DNA of 64,000 nucleotides from an uncultured Propionimicrobium sp. (GCA_946221385.1 CAMIGX010000005.1:1-64000), one strand, 5' to 3'. Shown: positions 1 to 11,419, numbered from the stretch's first letter. Made by a program: numbers and translations. The notes: a model not told the origin generated them from the sequence alone.

Positions 1-541
1 GGCAGCTCAGGCCGGTGACTTTGGGGTCGGTGACCTTAATTTTGTCGATGGTCACATTGCCGGTGTTGGTCACCTCGAAGGTGTAGGTGATCTTCTCACC
101 CGCGTCAGCCTTGCTGTTGTTGTTCTTGTCTTGCAGCGCGGCGGTCTTCACCAACTCCAGTTTCGGGTTTTGATCGACTGTGGTGGTGATGATTTCGCTG
201 GTCGGCGGGTTGGGAACGGTTTTGCCGTCGGGGCCGTTGCCGGTGGCGGTGGCGGTGTTCTTGATGTCTTGGCCAGCGTCGATGTCGGCTTGGGTGACGG
301 TGTAGTCGGCTGCGGTGCAGGTGGTCTTTTGTTTCGGCGCGAGCTTAGTGACCGGGCACTTCAGGTCGGTGACCTTGGGGTCGGTGACCTTAATTTTGTC
401 GATGGTCACATTGCCGGTGTTGGTCACCTCGAAGGTGTAGGTGATCTTCTCACCCGCGTCAGCCTTGCTGTTGTTGTTCTTGTCTTGCAGCGCGGCGGTC
501 TTCACCAACTCCAGTTTCGGGTTTTGATCGACTGTGGTGGT
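1..541. repeat. 354-bp direct repeat encoding 118-residue surface-protein modules
   Basis: Bases 1-about 190 recur at 355-about 541 with a period of 354 bp, which is exactly 118 codons. About 165 bp within this (27-191 against 381-545) looks identical and the first 26 bases differ at a few positions. The copies encode DUF11-type modules of the surface protein. The array continues leftwards out of the window, so copy number cannot be told. DNA-level identity suggests recent duplication or gene conversion. Confidence 0.85.
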
Positions 542-2065
542 GACGTCACCCTTCGGGTCAGCTAGTGACACCTCAACTGAAGCATTAGGAGTGCTCAGGG
601 AATCGCCGGCAGCGGGGCCTTCCCCGTAGTCAGCCTTGACTGAGAAGGTCTTGCGCAGCGACCCTCCCTTATCCAGGTCTTCTTGAGTGACCTTGTAAGT
701 TGCGCTGCATGATACAGAGCTGTAAGAGCTGCTGCCTTTTGCAGTCATCACCTTGTCGTTGCACGTGTTGGTCTCGAACTTGGAGCCGTCGGTCGCGGTC
801 AGAGCAACGTTCTTCATCCCGTAGTCGGTGTAATTCGAGACGAGGAAATTATAGGTAACTATGTCTCCGGCTTTATAGGGCCCGGGCCGCTTAGCTTGTG
901 CGCTCAGGTCGATTGGGGACAGGTCACCCAGATTTCGAGCAGTCAGATTCCCAATCAAATGGAAGTTTGAATGCTGGCCGGTTGACGCGGCGAGACCAAA
1001 CTTCCAGAAACCTCGTGAAGGAGCCTTCAGCTTCTCATCGAACTGGGCTATCGGAGGTTCAGTGATCTGACCAGTTTGATCGTATTTCTCTACAGAAACC
1101 GAGACCGTCGGAGGTTCATTGGGATTCTGTTCGTCTTGGGCAGAGATTTTGATAGTTACACGACGCCTTGAATCCGCCAAATTGGTGGCGTGAAAGGGCC
1201 CTTCTTTAGCGGTCAAGGGATCCGAGTTCTTGACGTCGCTGATGTTCTTGGTTAGCAGCCAGCAGTATCCATCCATGCCGTCGCCTGGCCCGCGAAGGGT
1301 AATCGACCCTGGCTGGTTAACTCGCGGCTCCGGTCCTTGAAGAGTGTCGTAAGGGGAGCGCCGATATTCGCTGTAGGGGCCCGCTTCGCCGCAGGTTCGG
1401 CCACGGTTTTCGCCTCCCCAAGGGACGGTGTAGTCGTCGCGGGCGAAGAATCCATAGGTGTCCAAGCCGATGCCGAGGTAACCGCCCGAGACCCCTGGAA
1501 GGTCCTTGTTCTTATTCTGCGCATAACCCAAGCTACCGCCCATAGCGCCGGTCTCGGTAAGATCGACGGCACCGTCAACCAGGAAGAAAGACAGTCCATC
1601 GCCGGGACCATTGTGCGAATCCTTTTGGCTGCTCTTGTATTGGTATTGGTCGAACTGAATGAACAATCCGTGTCGGCCAGGGATAGCTTGATCAAATAAC
1701 AGCGCACCGGATTCACGAACGTTATCGGAGACGAGCTGCAGGTGTCCTCCGGCAGCTTCGCTTCCGGGGGCTTCGGGCAGCCCAAGATCGTTGCAATCAT
1801 CGATCCCCGAATTGGCTGGCGCGTTGGTCAAGCAGGCTTCGCCGATGGCTTTCCAGTTTGGATTGGTGCGGAAGGTGGAATTAAACGCTTCGCTCACAAG
1901 TACGCGACCTTTCTCAGGGTCAAGCTGCTCTGCGTGCGAATCGGCAGTTCCGTTCACTGTGAGGCCGCAAGCCATAATTGCCGCGGCACCGGCGCTGGCC
2001 AGAGTCTTTTTCAAGAAGGCGTTGGGCCCTTTCGGGTGATTCTGGCGTTCGGGGTTGATGTTCAT
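1..2065 (-). CDS. Secreted lectin-like surface protein with DUF11-type repeats (3' end outside window)
   Basis: I translated the minus strand from ATG at 2065 (a GAGG-type ribosome site lies just upstream) and found an open frame to base 1, about 688 codons with no stop. Residues 1-45 are a signal peptide: a basic start, a hydrophobic stretch around LASAGAAAIMACGL, and probable cleavage after SHA. Residues about 45-270 carry GDGLSFFLVDG and a GGYLGIGLDTYG segment, typical of bacterial L-type lectin-like domains. After about residue 340 come immunoglobulin-like DUF11/DUF7507-type modules, with DAGEKITYTFEVTNTGN and CTAADYTVTQADIDAGQ motifs. The role is probably cell-surface adhesion or a stalk. 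The anchor (for example LPXTG) would lie beyond the window. Family assignment is from motifs; the ligand is unknown. Confidence 0.8.
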   Translation of the reverse strand, partial: MNINPERQNHPKGPNAFLKKTLASAGAAAIMACGLTVNGTADSHAEQLDPEKGRVLVSEAFNSTFRTNPNWKAIGEACLTNAPANSGIDDCNDLGLPEAPGSEAAGGHLQLVSDNVRESGALLFDQAIPGRHGLFIQFDQYQYKSSQKDSHNGPGDGLSFFLVDGAVDLTETGAMGGSLGYAQNKNKDLPGVSGGYLGIGLDTYGFFARDDYTVPWGGENRGRTCGEAGPYSEYRRSPYDTLQGPEPRVNQPGSITLRGPGDGMDGYCWLLTKNISDVKNSDPLTAKEGPFHATNLADSRRRVTIKISAQDEQNPNEPPTVSVSVEKYDQTGQITEPPIAQFDEKLKAPSRGFWKFGLAASTGQHSNFHLIGNLTARNLGDLSPIDLSAQAKRPGPYKAGDIVTYNFLVSNYTDYGMKNVALTATDGSKFETNTCNDKVMTAKGSSSYSSVSCSATYKVTQEDLDKGGSLRKTFSVKADYGEGPAAGDSLSTPNASVEVSLADPKGDVTTTVDQNPKLELVKTAALQDKNNNSKADAGEKITYTFEVTNTGNVTIDKIKVTDPKVTDLKCPVTKLAPKQKTTCTAADYTVTQADIDAGQDIKNTATATGNGPDGKTVPNPPTSEIITTTVDQNPKLELVKTAALQDKNNNSKADAGEKITYTFEVTNTGNVTIDKIKVTDPKVTGLSC

Positions 2066-2170
2066 CCCTTGTTCCTCGTTTGTGATGATTGCGCTGGGAT
2101 ATTTTGCCCAGACAATTCCGCATATTAACAAAGTTAACCCTTCAGGGTCATAGGTCCGCAAAAGTCGCCG

Positions 2171-4405
<2,235 letters not shown>

Positions 4406-4491
4406 ACCTGCTCCTTAACCTCAAGTCAGCAACTAGCTTCTCCTATCCTGCCGCGCCCGGGTGACAAAATCTGCAGACCGTGGTCTTGCAT

Positions 4492-4506
4492 TAGACTGCA
4501 TAGACG
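4492..4506 (+). promoter_or_regulatory. Possible -10 element for a leaderless prfB transcript
   Basis: TAGACT at 4492-4497 fits a TANNNT -10 box and ends 8 bases before the GTG at 4506. No Shine-Dalgarno sequence precedes that GTG. This spacing fits leaderless transcription, which is common in Actinobacteria. No good -35 box is seen. Confidence 0.35.
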
Positions 4507-5615
4507 TGGCAAGTGCTGATTTCTCCGAGCGGTTGGCCGATCTAGGACGTTCCTTGAAGTCCATTGAGGCCGTCGTCGACATTCCCAACAAGCAGCAGCA
4601 GATTGCTGAGCTAGAAAAGCAGGCGGCTGCGCCGGATCTGTGGAACGACCAGGAGAATGCTCAGCGCGTCACCAGCAAACTGTCTCGCCTGCAGGCCGAG
4701 GTGGAGCGCGTCGAACAGCTTCGGCAGCGCTTAGAGGACGTCGAAGTCCTTCTCGAACTGGCCGCTGAAGAAGCTGACGACCAATCCGAACAAGAAGCTC
4801 ACCGCGAAGTTGATTCCCTAGCAGACGAGATTTCTGCGCTGGAAGTGCGCACGCTGTTGAACGGCGAATATGACGATCGGGACGCGCTGGTCACCGTCCG
4901 CTCTGAGGCTGGTGGCGTCGATGCCGCCGATTTCGCCGCGATGCTGCTGCGGATGTATCAGCGGTGGAGCGAACGGCACGGCTTCCCGGTCGAGACCTAT
5001 GACATCTCCTATGCCGAAGAGGCAGGCATCAAGTCCGCGACCTTCGCAGTCAAGGCTCCGTTCGCGTACGGCACGCTGAGCGTCGAACAGGGGACCCATC
5101 GCCTAGTGCGCATCAGCCCCTTTGACAACCAGGGACGCCGTCAGACCTCATTTGCAGGTGTGGAAGTGCTCCCGGTGGTCGAAGAGACCGACCACATCGA
5201 CATCCCCGAATCCGATATCCGCGTCGACGTCTTCCGCAGCTCTGGACCCGGCGGTCAGTCGGTCAACACCACCGACTCCGCGGTACGCATCACCCACTTG
5301 CCGACCGGTCTGGTCGTCAGCTGCCAAAACGAGAAGAGTCAGATTCAAAACAAGGCGGCAGCGCTTCGCGTCTTGCAAGCTCGGCTGCTAGAGAAGGCTC
5401 GCCAAGATCGCGAGGCCGAGATGAATGCGCTGAAATCCGACGGCAATTCGTGGGGCTCGCAAATGCGTTCCTATGTTTTGCACCCCTATCAGATGGTCAA
5501 GGATTTGCGCACCAACGAAGAGACCGGAAATACTGACGCGGTCTTCGACGGCGACATTGACGCCTTCATCGACGCCGGAATCCGCTGGCGTCGCAAGGAC
5601 GAACAGCCCGCCTGA
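4506..5615 (+). CDS. prfB: Peptide chain release factor 2
   Basis: RF2 recognises UGA and UAA stop codons and triggers peptidyl-tRNA hydrolysis. The SPF stop-codon recognition tripeptide (VRISPFDNQG) and the GGQ catalytic motif (SSGPGGQSVNTTDSAVR) are both present. Length from the GTG at 4506 is 369 residues, normal for RF2. I prefer this start because ASADFSERL followed by LKSIEAVVD is where actinobacterial RF2 proteins begin. The open frame could extend upstream to 4461, but those codons do not look like RF2. The frame is continuous through the region where many bacteria carry the programmed +1 frameshift, so that autoregulation is absent here. The next gene downstream is ftsE. Confidence 0.96.
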   Translation: MASADFSERLADLGRSLKSIEAVVDIPNKQQQIAELEKQAAAPDLWNDQENAQRVTSKLSRLQAEVERVEQLRQRLEDVEVLLELAAEEADDQSEQEAHREVDSLADEISALEVRTLLNGEYDDRDALVTVRSEAGGVDAADFAAMLLRMYQRWSERHGFPVETYDISYAEEAGIKSATFAVKAPFAYGTLSVEQGTHRLVRISPFDNQGRRQTSFAGVEVLPVVEETDHIDIPESDIRVDVFRSSGPGGQSVNTTDSAVRITHLPTGLVVSCQNEKSQIQNKAAALRVLQARLLEKARQDREAEMNALKSDGNSWGSQMRSYVLHPYQMVKDLRTNEETGNTDAVFDGDIDAFIDAGIRWRRKDEQPA

Positions 5616-5849
5616 TTGGTAAAGGCTCGACTGGCCTACCAATGGCTGGCGGTGTGGCGTGAAGCGACAAATTGCGGGCGTCACTTATGTTTAACGTCCC
5701 CTTTTATCATTCCCCCGCGTGGCGTGCCTGAGCCTCACGCGACGACTGACCTAATCTGCACAAAGCTGAGCGCTTCGGCGTCAGCGTCAGCAGCATGCCC
5801 GCCGGACATCTGCTGACCGCAGTAACCAGCGAGCACCTCGAGGGGGATC

Positions 5850-6536
5850 GTGATCACTTTCGAAGACGTGTCGAAGGTCTATCCCGGCCAAGCCACGCCA
5901 GCGCTTCGTCATGTCGATTTGACAATCGATAAGGGCGAATTCGTGTTTTTGGTGGGGCAATCGGGCTCCGGTAAATCCACCTTCTTGCGGCTGATCTTGC
6001 GCGAACTATTGCCGTCTTCTGGGCACATGTATGTGCTCGGCAAGGATCTCGCGCGCGTTCATCAATGGAAGGTGCCGCAGCTGCGCCGTCAAATCGGTAC
6101 CGTGTTTCAAGATTTTCGGTTGCTGCCGGGCAAGACTGTTAACGAAAATGTGTCATTTGCGTTGCAGGTCTTGGGCCGACCTAATGCTGAGATTAAGCAG
6201 CGGGTGCCAGAGATCATGGAGCTGGTCGGTCTGACCGGCAAAGAGGATCGGCTGCCCGAGGAACTATCTGGCGGTGAGCAGCAGCGCGTCGCGATCGCGC
6301 GGGCCATCGTCAACAATCCGAAGATTCTGATCGCTGACGAACCGACCGGCAACCTCGACCCGCAGACCTCGGTGGGCATCATGAAACTGCTCGACCGGAT
6401 CAATAGGCGCGACACGACGGTCATCATGGCCACGCACGATTCGACGATCGTCGACCAGATGCGTCGTCGGGTCATCGAACTTGAAAAGGGCCAAGTCGTG
6501 CGCGATCAGGTCCGCGGCGTCTACGGGACCAACTAG
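5850..6536 (+). CDS. ftsE: Cell division ATP-binding protein FtsE
   Basis: This is the ABC ATPase that, with FtsX, couples ATP hydrolysis to activation of peptidoglycan hydrolases at the septum. The 228 residues contain Walker A GQSGSGKST (about 37-45), the Q-loop at VFQDFRLLP, the ABC signature LSGGEQQR, Walker B ILIADEPTGNLD and the H-loop ATHD. RLLPGKTVNENV is typical of FtsE rather than other MacB-like ATPases. The start is GTG 5850 behind a GAGGGGG ribosome site. ftsX follows 9 bases after the stop, so they form one operon, and a coiled-coil M23 hydrolase follows ftsX. The product is intact. Confidence 0.96.
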   Translation: MITFEDVSKVYPGQATPALRHVDLTIDKGEFVFLVGQSGSGKSTFLRLILRELLPSSGHMYVLGKDLARVHQWKVPQLRRQIGTVFQDFRLLPGKTVNENVSFALQVLGRPNAEIKQRVPEIMELVGLTGKEDRLPEELSGGEQQRVAIARAIVNNPKILIADEPTGNLDPQTSVGIMKLLDRINRRDTTVIMATHDSTIVDQMRRRVIELEKGQVVRDQVRGVYGTN

Positions 6537-6545
6537 GGGAGCGCC

Positions 6546-7460
6546 ATGAGACATACACTTCGCGAAACCTGGTCGGGCATCCGTCGCAATGTCTCGATGA
6601 CGATCGCCGTCATCGTCACCATGACGGTGTCGCTGACGCTGTTTGGGCTTTCAGTGATGACCTTCTCAGAGGTCGACCGGATCAAAGGCCGCTGGTACGA
6701 CAAGATCGAGATCTCGGTCTTTTTGTGCACCAAAGAATCCGCGGGCACCAGTGCGTCAGGCAACTGTGAACCTGGCCAAGACACCACCGACGCGCAGCGT
6801 CAACACATCCGTCAGCGGCTAGAACAAAATCCTGAAGTCCAGCAGGTGTTCTACGAATCCAAACAAGAGGCCTATGACGATTACCGCCGCACCTACGCGA
6901 ATTCGCCGCTCTTGGACAGCTTGACCGTCGACCAGATGCAGGACTCATTCCGAATCAAATTGGTCGATCCACAGAGCTATCAAGGCGTGGTCGCGGAGGC
7001 TAAATCGCTGCCCGGGGTACAAAATGTCGTCGACTTGCATGAAGTCGTCGATCCAGTGTTTAAGGTCCTCAACGGTCTGAAATGGGCGACGATGGCCACC
7101 TCTGGGCTGCTACTAGTCGCCGCAATGCTGCAGATCGGCAACACCATTCGGATGTCTGCGTACACCAGGCGCCGAGAGATCGGCATCATGCGGCTGGTGG
7201 GCGCGTCGAACTCCTATATTTTGCTGCCCTTCTTGCTCGAAGCGCTGTTCGCGGGCGTCATCAGCATCATCTTGTCTTCGGCTGCGTTGCTGGGTGCGTA
7301 CTACGCCGTGGTCGACCAGAACGCTAAAGTCTCAATTCAGGCTTTACCTTGGATTACGTGGTCAGACGCCTGGGTAGCCGTTGGCGCGGTTGCCATTGTG
7401 GGCGTCGTGCTGTCTATCATCCCGATGTTGATCGCGACTAGGCGTTATCTGCGCGTCTAG
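6546..7460 (+). CDS. ftsX: Cell division membrane protein FtsX
   Basis: FtsX is the membrane partner of FtsE. The 304 residues give a short cytoplasmic N-terminus (MRHTLRETWSGIRRNVSMT), TM1 at about 18-40, and a large extracytoplasmic loop at about 41-175. Three further TM segments follow, around WATMATSGLLLVAAMLQIG, LPFLLEALFAGVISIILSS and AWVAVGAVAIVGVVLSI. The cytoplasmic motif RRREIGIMRLVGAS is the FtsX/MacB coupling segment. The extracellular loop has two cysteines (CTKESAG...NCEPG), as in other actinobacterial FtsX proteins. It lies between ftsE and the putative hydrolase it would activate. Confidence 0.95.
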   Translation: MRHTLRETWSGIRRNVSMTIAVIVTMTVSLTLFGLSVMTFSEVDRIKGRWYDKIEISVFLCTKESAGTSASGNCEPGQDTTDAQRQHIRQRLEQNPEVQQVFYESKQEAYDDYRRTYANSPLLDSLTVDQMQDSFRIKLVDPQSYQGVVAEAKSLPGVQNVVDLHEVVDPVFKVLNGLKWATMATSGLLLVAAMLQIGNTIRMSAYTRRREIGIMRLVGASNSYILLPFLLEALFAGVISIILSSAALLGAYYAVVDQNAKVSIQALPWITWSDAWVAVGAVAIVGVVLSIIPMLIATRRYLRV

Positions 7461-7487
7461 GCATCGTCCATGAACGAGGGAGTCACA

Positions 7488-8906
7488 GTGGGTCGAAACC
7501 TCAAGGCAGCTGGTCAGCCCGGCAAGCTGGCTAAGGTCATGCGCACCGGCATCGCACTGACCCTAGGCGCGACGCTCAGCTTTTCGATGCTCAACCCCGC
7601 TGTCGCTGATGAACTGGACGATCGGCAAGCTCAGCTGAACTCTGATCTGGCAGCCGGCGAGACCTGGTCACAATATCTGCAAAGCGGCCTTCGCGAGGCA
7701 AGCGAGAAACTGGCTGCGTCACGTCAATCATTGGCCGATGCACGGGCGGTCCTAGCGCGCGCTGAGTCGGATCGAGATCAAGCCCAGCAAGCTGCCGACA
7801 AGCGAGCTGCCGAGCTGCAAAGCGCTGAACAACAGCTCGCCAGCTCCGCCGAGCAGGTCGGGAAGGCCCAGCAGGCAGTCGACCAACAGCGCCGCAAGGC
7901 CGCTTCCGACCTGCGTGCTAGCCATCAGCAGAACACCGCGCTGCTGAGTGTCGGAATGCTGGTCAATAATTCCAGCACCTCCGACGTGTCCAAGCGGCTG
8001 CAATGGGCGCAGACTTTGTATAACGCAAACGCAGCGGAATTGAACCAGCTGACGAATATGCAAGTCGAACTGCAAAAGCAGCAGACCAGCCGTGCGCAGC
8101 TGGAAAATGACGCACACCTAGCCCGCGAGGATGCGCAGCGGCTATTAGGTCAAGCACAGCAAGCCCAGGCTGCCGCTGACAGCGCCGCTGCCGCCGTAGA
8201 TCAGCAAGTGCAAGCTAACGCGGCCGTTGAACGTGACGCACAGGCCGCCGTCGAGACGCAGCGTCAAATGAACGCCCAGATGCAAGCTGAAGCTGATGAC
8301 GTCGCCCATCGCATCACCGAACGAAATGCCGAACGTGAACGGCTGGCTGAGATCGAGCGTCAGCGCCAAGCAGAACTGGCTCGCCAAGAAGCCGAACGCC
8401 AGCGCCAAGCTGAATTGGCCGCTCAGCAGCAACGAGCTGCCCAGCAGCAGCGCGCCCAAAGCCAGCCTGCGCCAGCTGCACCCGCAGCGCCTCCGGCTGC
8501 TGCCAGTGGCGGTCTGCTCGCCCGTCCCGCCTACGGCCCCTACACCTCGCCTTATGGCTATCGAATCAACCCCGTTTTGGGTTACTCAGAACTTCATGAC
8601 GGTCTAGATATTGGCGCCGGCTGTGGCTCACCGATTTATGCTGCCGAATCTGGCGTCGTCGCTGAGGTTGGATATGCAGGCGGGTGGGGCAACCGAGCCG
8701 TCATCGACCATGGCCTAGTCAATGGTGTGCCGACGAGCACCGGCTACAACCACGCGCAAGGTTTCATCGTCAGCCCTGGACAATGGGTCTCGCGTGGTCA
8801 ACAGATTGGTTACATCGGCACCACCGGCCTATCGACAGGCTGTCACCTGCACTTCCACGTCTGGATCAACGGCCGGCACACCAATCCCGCGCCATATCTG
8901 TCCTGA
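7488..8906 (+). CDS. Secreted coiled-coil M23 peptidase, probable FtsEX-activated wall hydrolase
   Basis: It is a probable murein DD-endopeptidase acting outside the membrane. From the GTG at 7488 there is a signal peptide (hydrophobic TGIALTLGATLSFSMLNPAVA, cleavage near AVADE), then a long Ala/Gln/Glu-rich coiled coil (about 35-325), a Pro/Ala linker and a C-terminal LytM/M23 domain. The domain has HDGLD (zinc ligands H and D) and HLHFH, so it appears catalytically complete. I chose GTG 7488 over ATG 7470 because only the GTG has a good site (GAGGGAG, about 6 bases upstream). It starts 28 bases after ftsX. Coiled coil plus LytM resembles EnvC, and PcsB in streptococci is a comparable FtsEX partner. 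The pairing here is inferred from position. Confidence 0.85.
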   Translation: MGRNLKAAGQPGKLAKVMRTGIALTLGATLSFSMLNPAVADELDDRQAQLNSDLAAGETWSQYLQSGLREASEKLAASRQSLADARAVLARAESDRDQAQQAADKRAAELQSAEQQLASSAEQVGKAQQAVDQQRRKAASDLRASHQQNTALLSVGMLVNNSSTSDVSKRLQWAQTLYNANAAELNQLTNMQVELQKQQTSRAQLENDAHLAREDAQRLLGQAQQAQAAADSAAAAVDQQVQANAAVERDAQAAVETQRQMNAQMQAEADDVAHRITERNAERERLAEIERQRQAELARQEAERQRQAELAAQQQRAAQQQRAQSQPAPAAPAAPPAAASGGLLARPAYGPYTSPYGYRINPVLGYSELHDGLDIGAGCGSPIYAAESGVVAEVGYAGGWGNRAVIDHGLVNGVPTSTGYNHAQGFIVSPGQWVSRGQQIGYIGTTGLSTGCHLHFHVWINGRHTNPAPYLS

Positions 8907-8985
8907 CCATCGCTGGCTGGGACCGATTTCAATGGCTCGGGTAGGCTCGCCGTCGAGAATTAACGTGCTCGGCGGGAGGTGAAAG

Positions 8986-9462
8986 ATGCCCAGAGAAAAA
9001 GGCGAGCGGGTCGTCGCGAAGAACAAGAAAGCATTTCACGACTACCAAATCGGAGATCGGGTCGAGGCCGGCATGGTCTTGACTGGAACTGAGGTCAAGT
9101 CGTTACGCGCTGGGCGAGCATCGCTGGCTGATGCTTTCGCGACCATCGACGACGGAGAAGTTTGGCTGCGTAACGCCAATATCCCCGAGTACGCATTTGG
9201 CACTTTCCACAACCATTCAGCTAAACGAAACCGGAAATTGCTGCTGCATCGCAAGCAGATCGACAAGTTGGAACGCCAAGTGGCCGAGTCTGGTCGCACC
9301 TTGGTGCCGCTTTCGATTTACTTCAAAGACGGCTACGCGAAAGTCGAATTAGCGGTCGGCACCGGTAAACGTGAATGGGATAAGCGGCAAAGCATCGCCG
9401 AGCGTGACGCGAAACGCGAAACCGAACGCGCATTGGCTGCAAGATTGAAGCGACGAAGCTGA
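8986..9462 (+). CDS. smpB: SsrA-binding protein SmpB
   Basis: SmpB binds the tRNA-like domain of tmRNA and brings it to stalled ribosomes for trans-translation. The 158-residue product carries the family core: KKAFHDYQIGDRVEAGMVLTG, TEVKSLRAG, NANIPEYAFG and the basic tail GKREWDKRQ, whose positively charged helix enters the mRNA channel. Start ATG 8986 follows a GGGAGG site. Its partner RNA gene ssrA lies 3.8 kb downstream on the same strand, separated by two DUF2207 genes. Length is normal. Confidence 0.97.
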   Translation: MPREKGERVVAKNKKAFHDYQIGDRVEAGMVLTGTEVKSLRAGRASLADAFATIDDGEVWLRNANIPEYAFGTFHNHSAKRNRKLLLHRKQIDKLERQVAESGRTLVPLSIYFKDGYAKVELAVGTGKREWDKRQSIAERDAKRETERALAARLKRRS

Positions 9463-9511
9463 AGCGCGAGAGTCTGATTTTCAGCAGTCACCTAGCGGAA
9501 TGGGGATAGCG

Positions 9512-11341
9512 ATGCGGCGATTCTGGGCTGGTCTGAGCTGCCTGATTTTTTTGCTCAGCCTCACCGGCGTCTCGATGTTCTGGCAATCGCCGCAGGCATG
9601 GGCGGCTGAAGACAGCATTTCGTCTTGGCAGGCTAGCTACGTCATCGACGAACAAGGCATGCTCGAAGTCACCGAAGAGATCGTTTTCCAGTTCGGTAAC
9701 TCAGATGCACGAGGCATTCAGCGCAAGCTGATGACCCGCGAACCCTATGACGAAGAACATGACGCGGTCTATAACGTCACAGTCATTGACGTATCCAGCC
9801 CCGACGCACCTGCCATGTATTCCGAAAGCAGCATCGGATCTGGGCGGGAACGTTATCGCAATATTCGCATTGGTGATCCTAACCGGACCGTCGGCAAGGC
9901 GTCGGCTACCTACGTCATCAAATATCAGGTGACGGGCGCCATGCGCTCGTTCAGCGGGTATGACGAGTTCTATTGGGATGCGCTAACCGATCTCGATCCC
10001 CGCACCACCAACATCAATCTGACGGTCCAAGTGCCCGGCGGTGTGCAGGACACTAGCTGTTTCGTCGGCCCCGCGCGCAGCACCTCGCCGTGTACCTCCG
10101 TCAGCGTCGACCCGAATGGTGTCGCGCGCTACCAACAGGATCAAAAGCAGAGCGCAGACCTCGTCACGATAGGTGCCAAAATCGGCTCTGGGCTGGTGGC
10201 TGACAATAGCCCGCACCTAGTGCCCAGGGCGGCCGAGGAGGACTCGGCTGGTTTTGAACCTATGACGATGACCGAGGGCTTAACAGCGGTCGGCGCAACC
10301 GGCATCGTGTCAGGTCTGATCGGCTGGCTGGTCACGCGCGGACGCCGGGATGAACGTTTTGACGGAGTGCCGCCTGGCTCGATTCCGCCGGACGCGTTGC
10401 ATGCGCCAGTGGCCAAAGACAATGGCAAGGCGATCATTCCGGTGCGTTTCAATCCGCCTGATTATCCGCTGGGGCACGCCGGATATGTCCAAGACGGCAG
10501 CCTGGATCCAGAAGATCTATCAGCGATTCTGGTCGACTTGGCTGTCAAGGGTGCAGTGCAGTTGCGGATGGAAAAGAAGCGTTCGCGTACTTTCGTCTAC
10601 GTCCGTCCGGTGGATTTCAATCGTGCCCAGTTTGAGTATGAACGCCAGCTGATGTCGACGCTATTCCGCGGGAAATTCGTCGAGGTGGCGCTGAGTTCGC
10701 CTGGCGATTTGAATTCAACCTTCATCATGGTCGAGAAGCTGATCGCCCGAGAAGCTCGCGATGCTGGCTTGATAAAGCGTCGAGCGCCCAAGCGTGGCCA
10801 AATTAGGACGTCGAGCCTCATGCCGTTCCTAGTGATGGTCGGGTTCGTGTTGCTGGCCAATGCGCCGTGGCTGGCTGCGTGCTTGATAGTCATCTGTCTG
10901 ATCGCCTGGGTGGTGCAGCGCAAGAACCGCGGCGTGCGTTCGGCGCTTGGCCGAGCGCTCACCGACCAGACCGAAGGCTTCCGAGAATATATCTCGACCG
11001 CCGAAGCCGATCAGCTGCGCTTTGAAGAAGGCGAAGACATCTTCAGCAAATATCTGCCCTGGGCAATCCTGTTTGGTGAAGCCGACCGCTGGACCCAGGT
11101 TTGCCGTCAGCTGATAGATATGGGACGCCTCGAGCCGACAGTGCCGAACTGGTACTACGGAAACAATTTCGATATCGCAATGTTCCGCGCGTCGATGCTC
11201 AGCGACGCGCTGCGCACCGCCAGCACGCCCAAGATTGAAAGCCCGTCCAGCTCTGGATCTGGTTTTGGTGGCGGTTCGTCCTTCGGCGGCGGTGGCTTCT
11301 CTGGCGGAGGCGGCGGTGGCGGCGGCACCAGCTCCTGGTAA
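9512..11341 (+). CDS. DUF2207 membrane protein (first paralogue)
   Basis: Function is unknown. The protein has an N-terminal signal or TM segment (about 5-30, ending AWA). An extracytoplasmic DUF2207 domain follows, with VIDEQGMLEVTEEIVFQFG, GIQRKLMTREPY and YDEFYWDALTD. A TM segment lies around TAVGATGIVSGLIGWLV, and a cytoplasmic region then carries IIPVRFNPPDYPLG. Two further hydrophobic segments (LMPFLVMVGFVLLANAPW and LAACLIVICLIAWVV) precede FREYISTAEADQLRFEEGED and a Ser/Gly-rich tail ending SSW. From ATG 9512 it is 609 residues. I prefer this ATG to 9500 because GGGGAT precedes it. The next gene, at 11420, is a clear paralogue. Confidence 0.85.
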   Translation: MRRFWAGLSCLIFLLSLTGVSMFWQSPQAWAAEDSISSWQASYVIDEQGMLEVTEEIVFQFGNSDARGIQRKLMTREPYDEEHDAVYNVTVIDVSSPDAPAMYSESSIGSGRERYRNIRIGDPNRTVGKASATYVIKYQVTGAMRSFSGYDEFYWDALTDLDPRTTNINLTVQVPGGVQDTSCFVGPARSTSPCTSVSVDPNGVARYQQDQKQSADLVTIGAKIGSGLVADNSPHLVPRAAEEDSAGFEPMTMTEGLTAVGATGIVSGLIGWLVTRGRRDERFDGVPPGSIPPDALHAPVAKDNGKAIIPVRFNPPDYPLGHAGYVQDGSLDPEDLSAILVDLAVKGAVQLRMEKKRSRTFVYVRPVDFNRAQFEYERQLMSTLFRGKFVEVALSSPGDLNSTFIMVEKLIAREARDAGLIKRRAPKRGQIRTSSLMPFLVMVGFVLLANAPWLAACLIVICLIAWVVQRKNRGVRSALGRALTDQTEGFREYISTAEADQLRFEEGEDIFSKYLPWAILFGEADRWTQVCRQLIDMGRLEPTVPNWYYGNNFDIAMFRASMLSDALRTASTPKIESPSSSGSGFGGGSSFGGGGFSGGGGGGGGTSSW

Positions 11342-11419
11342 AGCTCTGGGGGAGCCCTGAGGGGCGGTTAGTCGTGGCTATGACGCGGCTCGCTGCTCGC
11401 TGGCTGATATGAATATGTC

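Noticed and set aside
131..565. Plus-strand open frame of 144 residues
   Set aside because: It is antisense to the repeat modules of the surface protein and its glycine/valine-rich product is a shadow of them.
1252..1800. Minus-strand open frame of 182 residues
   Set aside because: It is out of frame with the continuous lectin-domain reading frame that covers the same bases and shows domain motifs.
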